Origin: Strongylocentrotus purpuratus
Lineage: Eukaryota > Echinodermata > Echinoidea > Camarodonta > Strongylocentrotidae
Assembly (NCBI RefSeq): GCF_000002235.5
Contig: NW_022145594.1
Coordinates: forward strand, 19,738,390 to 19,802,389
DNA length: 64,000 nt
Direction: 5' to 3'
Part shown: piece by piece, positions 33,229 through 45,007 of the stretch
Layout: each line of letters starts with the position of its first letter
How positions within the stretch are numbered: the stretch's first letter is position 1
The notes under the pieces: generated by a model
What the model was told of the DNA's origin: nothing
Databases searched by the model: none
What the model saw: only the letters and a program-made list of their open reading frames with translations
Made by a program: the position numbers and the translations under genes

Positions 33229-35585
33229 ATGTAATACGATACTTTTTTTGGGGAAAACTCTTTTTCTATGAAATAGGACCGTCCAAACTTGCGCGTCACT
33301 TCGTAAAACCACAAATCCAGGATCGCGCGCACGTATTTATTTTACGAACCGACGTAGATGCCTGCGCGCCGCTTACTGCGTGATAAAACCGCATATTTTG
33401 GTTTTACGAACTGACGTACGCGTACGTTAACGTATCCGAGGTCCATGATTGAGTTGTACGTAGGAGGGGGGGGGGGGGGGTATTTTTCACGATAGGCATG
33501 AAGTGTTGGGGGGGGGGGGGGGGACGTGCCCCCGTATCTACGCCCCCCCCCCCCTCCCCCGAGTATTACGAAATATTTATGTATTTTCATCTGTTCAGCA
33601 ATAAAATAACACTGCTTTACTTAACCTAATTATGTAGAATATATTTTCCTTTCTTGTTATTTCTTTATCCTCTCTTTCGCATTAACATTTCCCCCTCTTT
33701 CTTTACTCATTCTCTATAGTGTCATGATTTTAATTATGATTTAATTTCACATTCATATTTCCGATGAGGGAAAATCTTTGATTATCGACATACTTTTGAT
33801 ATCATTACAAAATTATGAATAATTGTGGTGAGCGCCTAATACAAACAAGATAATATAAAATGAAAAATAACATTCTTTGAAATAACAAAACTTTATTTCA
33901 ATAATACAGTAACATGAAATTGTTATCAAATGTACATTATTCAATCAAGGCATTAATTTTGTAGAATTTAATTAGGATAAATGTGGATAAGTTTATATAG
34001 TCTTGCATTTGCATTGAGTGGAAATGCTCTTCAAAGAGGCCTATCAAATTAAGATGGGGAATAGGTAGTCCCTTAAATGTTGTGATTTGCAAATATTAAA
34101 GAGTACGTGATATCAGTTTATTGGCAAAATTAAACAAATAAATATATTAATGCAAATTAAATACTTTGGGACTCGATTTATGCAAATACATATCAATATT
34201 TTCATGCTAAAAATTGTTATATGGGGTCAATCAAGAGAATACCAGAATGCACAAGTGCATTTTCATCTTTTATAGTAGATTTTCGATAAAAACTGAAAAC
34301 ATACGTACTAAATTCAATTAAACATACAATTCAGTCATTAACCTCTTTCGATGTTTCAGATACATATGATTCAATATATTACAATAACAGTAATAAAATC
34401 ACAAGTAACATTTTTAGCTATTAAATGAAAATGCAATTATTGTACAACAATGATAATCATTACATTCACATCATTAGATATCAAATTCATTGAATATTCA
34501 TTATTTAAACAAGTACTATAAGTAATCTGAAGTTGGCATCGTATTTAAATGCGTATCAGGACAATTACCCCCTGGGCAATCAACCGCCGGAAAATTACCC
34601 CCGGAAAACTACCCCCCAAGGACAATTACCCCCTGGAAATTTACCCCCCCAGAGAATTACCCCCCGAGGACAATTACCCCCCAAGGACAATTACCCCCCG
34701 GAAAATTACCCCCCGGAGAACTACCCCCCGAGGACAATTACCCCCCCCCCAGGACAATTACCCCCCGGAAAATTACCCCCCGGAGAATTACCCCCCGAAG
34801 ACAACTACCCCCAAGGACAATTATCCCCCGGGGACAATTACCCCCCCGAGGACAATTACCCCCGAGGACAACTACCCCCGAGGACAATTACCACCCGAGG
34901 ACAACTACCCCCCGAGGACAATTACCCCCCCCCCCTCGAAACACCATTACCGCGGCCCGAGGACAATCACACCCAGGGAATTTGTTACACTGTGACGTAT
35001 AATGCGAGCTCCTCTTCAAATTGCTATTTAGAGAAAATGTCATGAACTTTCATTTTCTTAGTTATTTATGACGGAATAGATTTGTTTCGTACAGGGCTTG
35101 TGTATAAATTATATTTATATTCGTAGCTCACATTCAAAGCCCTCGTACCCATCTGCCAAATCTTTTTGCTTGACGTACATGTATCCTCCTAGGAGGAGAT
35201 TTCACCCACCCCTCTCGCTCTGTATCCATTCCACCTTTGTGAAGTTTGACTTAATATGCCACGTGTATTGAATCAAATTCAATTGCCAGAAGACGCATGC
35301 ATCAAATCGAATTCAATTGCCAGAAGACGCATGTATCAAATCAAAGTACGGAATTTACATTTCTTAGAAATTTAACAATACATTGCGCGCAGATGAGTAC
35401 GCGTTAATACAGCTAGTCTCCCCAAAAATGGCCCAATAAAGAAATTAGGATGTAAGATATCATTATGTATGCATCCTCTGTAACTTTTCTAATCAGCTGA
35501 TCGTATATTTGTCTTTGTATGTATAATGGGCCCTCATCCATAATCAATTCCAAAATTAAGGTTTTCTTCATGTTTATAAATGTAA
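33229..35585. repeat. Tandem duplication, copy 2
   Basis: Near-identical to 30,876-33,228. It ends at a TGTAATGTA shared with copy 1, where copy 2 runs on into an AT microsatellite at 35,590. Confidence 0.95.
34556..34975. repeat. Left arm minisatellite (C-rich orientation)
   Basis: Same 15-17-bp units as at 32,204, differing by a few bases. Confidence 0.9.
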
Positions 35586-35587
35586 TG

Positions 35588-35611
35588 TAATATATATATA
35601 TATATATATAT
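35588..35611. repeat. (TA)n microsatellite
   Basis: A short pure AT run directly after the duplication end point. Confidence 0.9.
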
Positions 35612-36526
35612 TTCTGTTGTCATGGTGAACAAAAATATGTTTTCTTGTACTGTAATTTATTTTGAAATAAAAATTGCCTTCAAGTTAAATATATTGTATG
35701 TACGGTGCCATATTAAAAGAAAATAAGTATCCGCACTTGGGTACATTCATCTCAATGATTTTGTAATTCCAGAGCAGCGTTTTTTCAACTGGGGTGCCGC
35801 AAGAGAATGTTAGTTACATGACAATTTTTTTTGGCAAACGTTGATTTTGTGAAAAACAAATATCAGAAACGGGTAGAGTATTTATTTTCATGAGAAAATA
35901 AAATGTAAACAAATAATAAAATGTCTTTCTTCCTCGCTCGCTGACTATATTTTGCGAATAAATATCTTTTATTTCGACATTACATTGTTACCACACTCAT
36001 CACAATTATTAACATGATGAATCAAGGCAACGAGAGGCCCGAATATCCTCACATTCGTGTATCAAGGTCATGACCGAATATTTCACTTTATATTCGTGTA
36101 CATTCGGCGGTGAGGCGCCCGCATACCTCAAATCTGTGCTAGTGTGTTGATTACAACATTATGTTTTACCATTTTGAAAATGTCTTGTCCTTGTTTTTCT
36201 TGCTCGTTCACTAAATCAAGAAACAAATGTGCCCATACGTGTGTAAATAGTTTGTGAAGAATTTAAGATTGGGCGAAACTTTTCATTTCTTAAGAGGGCA
36301 TCGTGTCGAACAAAAAGTTGAAATAACGCTGCACAAGAGAAATCCTTCGTAGAAAACAGCAACCACAGTGTTGTTGCATACATTATAGTTAAAGTGTGTA
36401 GTAATGAGGAAGATCACGCGCAAGTATTTGAACGAATGTGGGTTCATGCACGGGATTTTATGGGCTCGTAGCCTTCACAGCATCTCTCAACGTGTCAGAT
36501 CGTATTTTGCTATTGAATCCTGATTG

Positions 36527-36874
36527 TCCCCCCCCCCCCCGGGGGGGGGGATTGTCCTCGGGGGCGGGTAATTGTCCTCGTGGGGTAATTCCTCAAGGGG
36601 TAGTTTCCCGGGGGTAATTGTCCTTGGGGGGTAATTGTCCTCGGGGGTAGTTGTCCTCGGGGGGTAATTGTCCTCGGGGGTAATTGTCCTCGGGGGGTAA
36701 TTCTCCGGGGGGTAATTTTCCGGGGGGTAATTGTCCTTGGGGGCTAATTGTCCTCGGGGGGTAATTCTCCGGGGGGTAATTTTCCGGGGGGGGGGGTAAT
36801 TGGCCTTGGGGGGGGTAGTTTTCCGGGGGTAACTTTCCGGGGGGTGATTGCCCAGGGGGTAATTGTCCTAGAAC
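36527..36874. repeat. Right arm minisatellite (G-rich orientation)
   Basis: Units such as GGGGTAATTGTCCTCGG, the reverse complement of the left arm. The inner edge is a C-run followed by a G-run, a small palindrome. Confidence 0.9.
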
Positions 36875-36919
36875 CATTTAAATGTCTTCGTGAAGCAGTA
36901 CACTTTTAAATGCTTGCAT

Positions 36920-37130
36920 ATATTACAATAACAATAATACAATCACAAAGTAACATGTTTAGCTATTAAATAAAATGCGATGATTTTACAACAATGATTT
37001 ACATTATTATATATCAAATTCATTGAATATTCATTATACAAACAAGTACAATAATTAATCTGAAGTTGGTATTCTATTTAAACGTGTCTTTGTGAAGCAG
37101 TAAACTTGTAAATGCTTGCATACCTACAAT
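36920..37130. repeat. Paralogue of the insertion site flank
   Basis: The stretch from TATTACAATAACA to CTGAAGTTGGTATTC matches 34,376-34,550, and the following TGTCTTTGTGAAGCAGTAAA matches the other flank at 36,887. It is a tandem copy of the site into which the transposon inserted. Confidence 0.8.
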
Positions 37131-37450
37131 AAATCCCAGTATCAAGGAAATTAGGATTAAATAAGTTATAAGTCAATCAGATTCATTTCATCTAAATTTG
37201 TTGTACTCCTAACTGAAAAGAGATGGATGAATCATAGCTTATATCAGACAAATCATGCTGGAATATCAAATATCATTCTGCTTGACCTGGATTCTAACAC
37301 AGGTGGATTAAGTTTATTTTTGTCATAATGATAACTGCAACCTTAATGTAAACATTAACCTCAACTTAACATATCTATATCAATTATCGTGCTCACATTT
37401 TAACATATTTCAGATACATTTGACTGCATTGGTAAAAGAAATACACGTAA
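37131..37450. other. AT-rich sequence, nothing recognised
   Basis: No open frame, repeat or exon-like segment was found. Confidence 0.5.
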
Positions 37451-37950
37451 GGCGAGGCGTCAAAAATATCGATACCAGCCGGCTACCGCCTCACGTATTG
37501 GCGGATCGAGGCTGCAATTTCGCCCGAAGCCTGGCTGGGGCAATTAATTTTCACTAATTAGCCCAGCCGGCTTGCGCCAGGCTGGGATCTGAGTTTTACC
37601 CCGGAATCTCTAATCGGCCCATCCACCCCCCGCCTGGCGGCACGTCTATAATTGGCTCAGCCGGCCTCCGCCAAAAATAGGTTGTTAAAGTTGCAACTTT
37701 AAAGTTTCCAGTTGGCGGCCGCCGTACGGAGATGCTTAAAGTTTTAGTGGCGGCAGCCAGGCGGAGATGCTTGTAATCCAGAATCTGCACGGTCCTTTTT
37801 AATTTCCCCACACTTGATCCAAGCCGTCGAAGATGGCGTTATCAACAGACTCATAATTATGCTCACCAGCCCAGCCTGAGTTTCGCCGGGCGTCTTAATT
37901 TAATGATCACGCCATCATCGGCTGGTAGCAAGTAAGTAGGGAGAGGTAGC
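37451..37950. mobile_element. GGCGAGGCGTC MITE family, copy with left end
   Basis: It starts after TAA with GGCGAGGCGTCAAAAATA. The first 150 bp match the inverted right part of the 18,558 element, including GGCTGGGGCAATTA. The rest is GC-rich with GCCGCC/GGCGGC motifs. I could not find the right end, so the stop is approximate. Confidence 0.65.
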
Positions 37951-38594
37951 GTTGGTGCGGTGGAGATCAAAATTAAATAGGCCAGATTCTGGAAGTTGCA
38001 ACTTGTTGAAACGTGTAACTGAGCTTTCCCTAAAAAAAATGGCGCTCATTTTCCGATTGTGACGTCATTTCAAGCTATGTTTACATTTCTATTCACGCCG
38101 GCCTTTGCGTACAAAAAGGGATGGACGTGAAGCAACGAGGGGAAGGATACCGTGATATACCTTGACAAACACTTAGCAACACCCAACAAAACCCAACAGA
38201 ATGTTTCAGGCAAACGTGGCTGCCGTGATGCCGGGAACATAGTTTAGACGTAGCTTTGAGGGCGATTGTTATCGCGCCTTTTCACAGCGAAATGCACCTG
38301 TTTTTAAATTGCTTGGATTAGCAAGTGTGCGCTTGTAAAAATGACGCTTGGCTGGAATGCTCCCCCAGGGAGTATGTGTGCGGCAAAGCCTGAATCCGAT
38401 GACCGGGGTAATAATATATATAATTGTGAAGCGCTTCGAGAAGGCCTTCGGTCCTGAAAAGCGCTATTATAATAATATAAGAACTAGCTATTATCATAAT
38501 TATTATTCACAATTTAAGTGTATAATTTCAAATATTTCATGTCATTTTATGTCTTTATATCCACTATCTTACACCATTTAAATTTGGTGTCCAC
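37951..38594. other. Mixed sequence with a small GAAGCGCTTCG repeat
   Basis: At 38,428-38,475 the pattern GTGAAGCGCTTCGAG to GAAAAGCGCTATTA resembles short tails seen on many animal SINE/LINE repeats. The remainder shows no gene. Confidence 0.35.
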
Positions 38595-38835
38595 TCAGGG
38601 GCGTCTACAAGGGGGGGGGGAGGGGGTGGGGTGCGATCTGTCAGGATATTGTCGGTAAATTGGCTGCCGTCGGGAAAAAAAAGAGAGAAAAGGGGGAGGG
38701 AAAAAAGAGAGGGAAAGGGAAAGAAGAAAAAAAAAAAGGGAAACAAACGAAACGGGGGAGGAAAGAGAGGAGAGAGCGAGGGGAGGTAAGGGTCTGAGAG
38801 AGGAGGAGTGGGAGTAAAAGAGAGAGAGGGGTTGT
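38595..38835. repeat. G-run followed by a polypurine tract
   Basis: CAGGGGCGTCTACAAG with a long G-run resembles a transposon end. From 38,670 to 38,830 the plus strand is almost all purine (GAGAGGGAAAGGGAAAG-like), which could adopt triplex structure. Frames on the other strand are low-complexity. Confidence 0.7.
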
Positions 38836-39068
38836 TGGGTGGAGTCGTCTCGTCGAGGGAGCAAGAAAGACACGGGTAAAATATGTTGCTGTGTCGGGTC
38901 AGCTGTGTCGGTATTCTTGCTCGATCCTCGTGTACTATACCAATGCAGAAGTTTGAAGTCGGTGAGATGTATATTGTCGGTCGGCCGACACGTTTTTTCC
39001 CTACGAACTGTGACTTTTTATCCGCTGGCCTTCTTTTAGTTTAGTGTTTTGGTTAGTGATCGCGAGGA

Positions 39069-39262
39069 GGCGCGATAGCTCAGTCGATAGAGCATTGGTC
39101 TCGTTATCCGGTGACCCGGGTTCGAAACCAAGTCGATGCGCTAGTGCCCTTTGGTAAGGCATTAATCCTCATTACCAGGTCCATCGGAGAGGACCTAAAG
39201 CCGTCGGTCTTCTGGTTGCTTACTAACAAGCATTTATTGCTTTCTTAGCTGTCAGGTAAAAT
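39069..39262 (+). mobile_element. tRNA-derived SINE
   Basis: The head reads GCGATAGCTCAGTCGATAG (box A) and GGGTTCGAAACC (box B), a tRNA-like pair about 45 bp apart. A body with GAGAGGACCTAAAGCCGTCG and GGTTGCTTACTAACAAGC follows. The body recurs, inverted, at 45,650-45,745, which confirms a dispersed family. Confidence 0.85.
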
Positions 39263-39329
39263 AACCACCACTATCACCTACCACAACCCCCCTCCACTGA
39301 GCGAAAATTTTCCGGCGGCAAAAATAAAA

Positions 39330-39474
39330 CAAAAATTATACTACTACCACTACTAATAATAATAATATTACTGCTGCTGCTGTTGCTTCTACTAGTCTAC
39401 CACTGCTGCTATAAGGCCTACTACTACTATTACTATTACTTTACTGTTACTTCTACTTCTACTGTTGATGTTGT

Positions 39475-39508
<34 letters not shown>
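39330..39508. repeat. Compound trinucleotide microsatellite
   Basis: TAA, CTG and CTA triplet runs follow each other, ending in about 10 CTA units. Confidence 0.9.
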
Positions 39509-39509
<1 letters not shown>

Positions 39510-39510
39510 G

Positions 39511-40450
39511 GCGCGGTCCAGGATTTAATTCTTAAGGGGGGCCCACATTTGAAATTATGCGAGCCAAATATTGGTACGTAATGGTGACACCGGCAGTGGC
39601 AAAAACGTTTTTTTTTGGGTAGACAACAAAATGCCCATCACCCCCACTCTAACATGTAGGCCCCGCCGTTGAACGTTTCTCAGCGGGGGTCAAGGGGTGG
39701 AGCCCCCAGAAGCTCAAGGGGTATAGGCATTTAATACTGTCAGATGAGCATATTTTGATACCGTATTTGTGACACTGGCAGGACATAAATTTGTTTTTGG
39801 TCCAGAGGGCGGAGCCCCCAGAAGCTCAGGGGTTCATGTTGGGCAATAAATTACGATCAGATGAGCATATTTTGATACCTCATTTGTGACACTGGCAGGA
39901 CACAAATTGGTGTTGTGTCCAGGGGGTGAAGCCCTCAGAAGCTCAGGGGTTTTATACATCAAATCATCGTCGGATGAGCATAATTTTATACCTTATTTGT
40001 GACACTGGCAGGTCACGAATTGGCGTGGGGTTCATGTTGGGCAATAAAGTACGATCAGATGAGCATATTTTGATACCTCATTTGTGACACTGGCAGGACA
40101 CAAATTGGTGTTGTGTCTAGGGGGTGAAGCCCTCAGAAGCTCAGGGGTTTTATACATCAAATCATCGTCGGATGAGCATAATTTTATACCTTATTTGTGA
40201 CACTGGCAGGTCACGAATTGGCGTGGGGTTCCGGGGGCGGAGCCCCCGGAAGCTCATGGGTTTTGGGCAATAAATTACGGTCAGATGAGCATATTTTTAT
40301 AACTTATTTGTGACACTGGCAGGACATAAATTGGTGTTGGGTCCAGGGGGCGGAGCCTTAGGGCCCTAGGTGGGGTCCAGGGGGCAGAGCCACCGGATGT
40401 CAAGGGGTTTTAGGCATTTAATTAAGGTAAGATGAGCATATTATGTTGAT
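39511..40450. mobile_element. G-rich element with about 115-bp tandem repeats
   Basis: The left end GGCGCGGTCCAGGATTT matches the type at 2,123. Inside, the phrase GATGAGCATA recurs at about 39,745, 39,862, 39,975, 40,057, 40,171, 40,283 and 40,432, with TTTGTGACACTGGCAGG and GGGGGCGGAGCCCCC blocks. A 199-bp higher-order copy is visible: 39,830-40,028 repeats at 40,029-40,227. No right end was found. Confidence 0.7.
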
Positions 40451-40469
40451 CTACATAGTCATTCAATTT

Positions 40470-41810
40470 CGCACGAACTTGAATGAACGTAACATTAATT
40501 GGGATGCTAAGCTAGTTTACGAAGTTTGGCCGGAAAACCTATAGTATCATTATCATTGAGATGTAGATATTTTTTTAATTACTATAGTTTACACAAAAAT
40601 TATACTTCTGTAAATGTAAATGGGTTTGTAATTGCAAAAACCAAAAAGTCCGAAATAATATGTAAACAGTTTCTTAATTCCGAAAATGAAATGGACCGGG
40701 CTATTTATTATTGACATTTCGTTCTCATTTTCTTTATCACACGTTTTGTTATCTTGACACAGTTCATTCTTTCCTAATCGCTTTTTAAAACACCAATTTA
40801 GATTGGCCGCTTTTCAAAGACATGAACAAATTATTATGACGTGCGCTTACCAGCCGATAATTGATTTTTGTTCTTTCTTTTTGTTTATCCACGCACTGTA
40901 GTCCTGTAGTCTCTTTCTATTCTTTACGCGTTTTAGAAGAGGAAAAAGACCAAAAAAACACACCTGAAAACAATGTGTTTATTTAACACCTTCTCGTTCT
41001 CTCAAATTTTCTCAATGTCTAGCCATGATAACTCTGTCTCATTTTGTCTCGACATGCCACTATTGCCAATATAAAGATCCTCTATTGTACTACTTGTAGC
41101 TACTTGCTCCCTCTATATAGAAGACAAGCCTATAATAAATCGGTGACCATTGGTCCCCATGATCCTCTCTTCTTATGTTAATCGAGAGCTGAGTTAATGA
41201 GATAGCCATCTGTCAGTGAGCACCCTGGGCGGTCTATTCACTCCTAGCCAAACTAGTACAGTCGGTCTTTAAAGACAACATTACATCTATGCCTAGGAAA
41301 TGAAGGCGTATTTATTATCCGCTACTTTACTACGCCTTTGCAAGTATCCTGATGGGCCTTTGCCATTTGGGTCCGATCGTTCACGAGACCCCCCCCCCCC
41401 CCCCCACCCATCCTCAAACACACATGCCTTGCCGAGACATCAACATGGTATCAAATGTACACCTATTCTACTGACCAAATATTTAATTGGGCGATTCCCA
41501 AATCCTTAATCCCCAACCCGAACGATAGAATCTGGCAAACCGCAAATCTGGACAAAAGCGATCGAACAATAACGTTGAGTCGCTGAGCGCGCGACTACGT
41601 AGTAAAAGCGTTATGACAATAGATGCTTAGAGCTCGCCGTTGACTTGTTTGTAAATCGGGACTTTTAGATTTGCGTGGACTGATACGTGTGACGTCCATT
41701 CAAGGCAGTGCATTAAAAGGACGTCGACCGTAGCAATCCACATTGTCTTCATGCAAAATTAAAAGTCCCTAATAACCGATAAAGGTGTACGTTAGATATA
41801 GTATTTGATC
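40470..41810. repeat. Diverged duplicate of 43.2-44.0 kb
   Basis: Shared pieces include GACCGGGCTATTTATTATTGA (40,697 and 43,344), ACACGTTTTGT, GACGTGCGCT, and the TATGACAATAGATGCTT block (41,610 against 43,848). It is an old local duplication without recognisable genes. Confidence 0.55.
41085..41285 (-). repeat. About 190-bp dispersed repeat, copy 2
   Basis: Reverse complement of the family at 12,690: it includes GAGCTGAGTTAATGAGATAG and GGTCCCCATGATCCTCT. Its end carries TACTTGTAGCTACTTGCTCC, as in copy 1. Confidence 0.75.
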
Positions 41811-42739
41811 GTGAATCCTAACTTTTCCTTTTCTTTTCGTATAATTATGTCTGTTTAACTTTATGTTTTCCTATTTGTTTCCATGACGCACCGCCACACG
41901 AACAAGTAACAACAACAGCATAAGGCAATTAACAAAAATATACATGTTTAGCGTCCCCGCCCGCTTCCTTTTTGAGGGCCCCCTCCTTTTTTGTTTTCTT
42001 TTTTAAAGTAAAAAAAACATATAAAAACACTGTTAAAGGTACTATGTCCCATTTGCAGGCCAAAAAATAAAAAGGTTAAATTCCCACGGCATTTGAAAGA
42101 CAATACTAATTTAGAACTTCCCTAAAAAGAGGGAGCTTGAAAATGCTTTTAAGTGGGAAAATAAAGACTATTAGTCGTCGAATCGACTTAGGAGCTATAG
42201 AGCCAGTAAGTAATAGTCTGATTTTCAGACCTTTGTACCGAATGGTCGTACGTTTTATGCTTCGCAAAGATTCAATTAGTTTAATTTTGGCCATTACAAG
42301 AAGTGGGTTATTGATGTAGACAAATGCTCATGTATATCCTTTACAGCTCATTTAATATATGTTATTACCAAAGATGAAAACAGCCAATCAGTCACCCAAT
42401 AGTGTCTGACAGTGAAGTCAAGCAAGTAAACCGGTTTCATTGCATAATTTGAATATTAGGACACTGCTCAAGTTTAAATTTCACAGATAGGACATACATA
42501 ACATATTCATAATTCCTGCAAAGTTCTACAGAATTTGATGTAGGCTGCAAAAGGGACATAATATCTTTAAAATGGATCTATTTCTGATTTTAAAATTTAA
42601 AAAATCTATCTATATTTATCTACACATTTCAGAAATCATATACGTATTGATTAAATTTTGTGTGTATTTAACGTTAACAAATCAAGATTTGAATTTTATC
42701 TTGATATCGAGGATTCAGTTATTTCTTACTATCCCCGGT
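41811..42739. other. No recognised gene
   Basis: AT-rich sequence. Short open frames on both strands overlap each other and lack protein-like features. Confidence 0.4.
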
Positions 42740-43085
42740 TACTATCCTCTGTATATTCCTGTCACTCTCTTTTTCTCTATTTAATCCTTCTCTCTTTCTT
42801 TTTCTATTTTCTTTCTTTATCTCTATGTGTCCTTCTTTCACTATTACTTTCTCTATATCTCTCTCTTATCTATCCATTTCAATCTTTCTCAACACTCGCG
42901 TCTTTTCTTCTCTCTTCATGTCTCTTTAAAAAAAAAAAAATCTCTTTTCATCGCCGTTTGTTTCTCCTCGCTCTCCCTCTCCCCTTCATCCTTGTTGTAT
43001 ATTTACTTTTCCCTCTATCGTCATATTTTACCTTATTTCGTTCAACATGTCTCATTGTTTTAATGCCTTTTTTGTTCTTTCTATG
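42740..43085. repeat. Pyrimidine-rich (CTTT/TCTC) tract
   Basis: The plus strand is dominated by C and T with CTCTCTTTCTTTTTC-like stretches. The long Leu/Ser/Phe frames across it are compositional. Confidence 0.8.
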
Positions 43086-43429
43086 AGGTTGCTTTATTCA
43101 TGATACTTCAATAATGCATTTGTATTGCCAATGTCCCTCATGAAATGTCCATCTTGTAAACCTTCGCAGCCGCGAGGAAAGTATTAGAGTAAACTATTTG
43201 TAATGAATGAATGAGAAAAAGGCCCATTATGAAATTGGAAATGGATTCTAAATTGCGAAATTAAGAAAGGGTTCATAATTATGATCGAATCAAAATGTAA
43301 AAGTTCATGATTTTTACGGTCCATAATTTAGAAAACGAAATAGACCGGGCTATTTATTATTGATAGTTTTTCTCACTTCCTTAAGACACGTTTTGTAATC
43401 TTGATAGAGTTCATCTACTCTTTCTTTAA
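43086..43429. other. No gene; start of diverged duplicate
   Basis: From about 43,320 the sequence matches 40,680 onward. No other feature was seen. Confidence 0.4.
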
Positions 43430-43608
43430 AGGCAGGCTTTACTACTTCAGCCAGAAGGGATTAGACCGCCCAGCGAGCCAGCGAGGTCACTGTGACAGGT
43501 GGCTATCTCATTAACTCAGCTCTCATTTAACATAAGAAAAAGAGGATCATCATGGGGGACCAACGGGCACCGATTGGGGAAGTTTTCTATAAAGAGGGAG
43601 CTTTGAAT
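43430..43608 (+). repeat. About 190-bp dispersed repeat, copy 3
   Basis: Very similar to copy 1 (GGCTATCTCATTAACTCAGC, GGGCACCGATTGGGGAAG). The related duplicate at 40,770-40,800 lacks it, so it inserted after that duplication. Confidence 0.75.
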
Positions 43609-44669
43609 TAGGCCGCTTTTTAAAGACAGATAATTAAGACGTGCGCTGACCGGACAATTATTGATATTTCTATCTTTCCTTCTAAATCACGCACTTGTAT
43701 TCTCGACATAGCTTTTGTTTTCTTTTTCTTTTTAATAGAGCTATAGCATTTCTATTTTAAACGAAAAAAATACACTCGAAGATTATCTATTATCGACCTA
43801 TTTACTCAATATATTTACAGAAAATTCATTTAATAAAAAGCTATATGACAATATATGCTTCATTATCGTGCTTCCCGTTGACATGTTTGTTTTATTATCT
43901 ATTCAGTCCCCAAATAACTCATAGAGATGAACGTTAGATTTATATTTTCTAAATTATTCGAAAAACAAAGTACCCCTGATTTCTAGACTGAACTCTATCT
44001 TTCAAACGGAACTCATCAGAACATGACGGCGGTATATTATAATATAATATAAATATTGTCTGTCTCGCCTCGACTTGACAAAGATAATATGATCTCCCTC
44101 ACCTCGAATTGACAAAGATAACATTTTGGCAGGAATATTTAAAAACAGATCATTTTGGCGGGCATAGTTAAAATCACGACTTCACTTTCAACCAATCAGA
44201 TTGCAGGATTAGGAAAAATTCTTAAAGTAAGGTATATAATAGGATTTATATCATTGAAGCATAACAAAAATAAACACAAATATATGATTTGGGTATTAAA
44301 AACAATAGGCGAGCCAGTAATTTAAAATAGCAAATCTTATGTTGTTACCAAAATTATTTTTTTGAATATGAAAATACAAGGCATCTAATCCATTTACAGG
44401 CAGGATGCATCTACATGAAGTGAGCCCACATATATCCACGGTACGACTGGTCTCTTTATTGAAAAAGGCATATCAGAAAAGAATGACCACATATTTGTCT
44501 CTAGTGACAAGTTGTTATTGTTGTTTTGGGGTTTATAAGGCTGTCCAATCTGAAAAGATTATTTTCGCAAGGCTATACTGTTTTTTCGAGTTATTTATCA
44601 GTGATGATAAGATGGCGCTGTTTATTTTGCTCTGACAAATTAGATTCTGCTTTATGAAGATATCGTTTG
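43609..44669. other. AT-rich intergenic sequence
   Basis: A direct repeat CTCGACTTGACAAAGATAA / CTCGAATTGACAAAGATAA is visible at 44,070-44,120. No gene was recognised. Confidence 0.4.
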
Positions 44670-45007
44670 GCAGGATGTGGCGGTGAACCAGGCGGCGGGT
44701 GGCTGGTTCAATTAGGCCGGCGGGGGCCCAGACGACCTCGTTAAGAAGAGGCTCGGCTCCCATGCGAGAGGCTGGAGTTTGGCGGCATATCATTGTCCTC
44801 CCGTCGGCGGCAGCCAGGCTGACCTCGTGTTTTCTAGCTTTTTCCGAGGCTCGGTTTCCATTCGAACGGCGGCAGCCGGCGCATGCTTTTGGATGCCATT
44901 TCCTACCGCCAGGCGGTAGCCGGCTGAGCTAATTTAAAAAATGCAGCCACGACGCATAAGTGCAGTTAGCTGCCGCCGGCTGGTATATTTATTTTTGACG
45001 CCTCGCC
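44670..45007. mobile_element. GGCGAGGCGTC MITE family, copy with right end
   Basis: It ends in TTTTTGACGCCTCGCC followed by TAA. Its last 170 bp are the reverse complement of the left part of the 18,558 element. The left terminus is not recognisable. Confidence 0.7.

Larger units (their letters stand above)
34552..36878. mobile_element. Second minisatellite-ended transposon (GACAATTACCCC type)
   Basis: Left array starts AGGACAATTACCCCCTGGGC; the right array ends with its exact complement. ATTTAAATG flanks both ends (ending about 34,550 and starting about 36,880). A paralogous empty site is seen at 37,063-37,130 (TATTTAAACGTGTCTTTGTG against ATTTAAATGTCTTCGTG). The interior of about 1.5 kb has no transposase. 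The layout matches the element at 10,148: short tips, inverted minisatellite arms, 8-9-bp target duplication. Confidence 0.75.

Noticed and set aside
32172-35045. Proline-rich frames of 148-170 codons
   Set aside because: They cross the 15-17-bp C-rich minisatellite and merely reflect its composition.
39069-39140. Functional tRNA gene
   Set aside because: The tRNA-like head is followed by a SINE body that recurs at 45.7 kb, and the acceptor stem is poor.
42572-43086. Leu/Ser/Phe-rich plus-strand frames
   Set aside because: Pyrimidine-rich low-complexity DNA; no domain or splice support.
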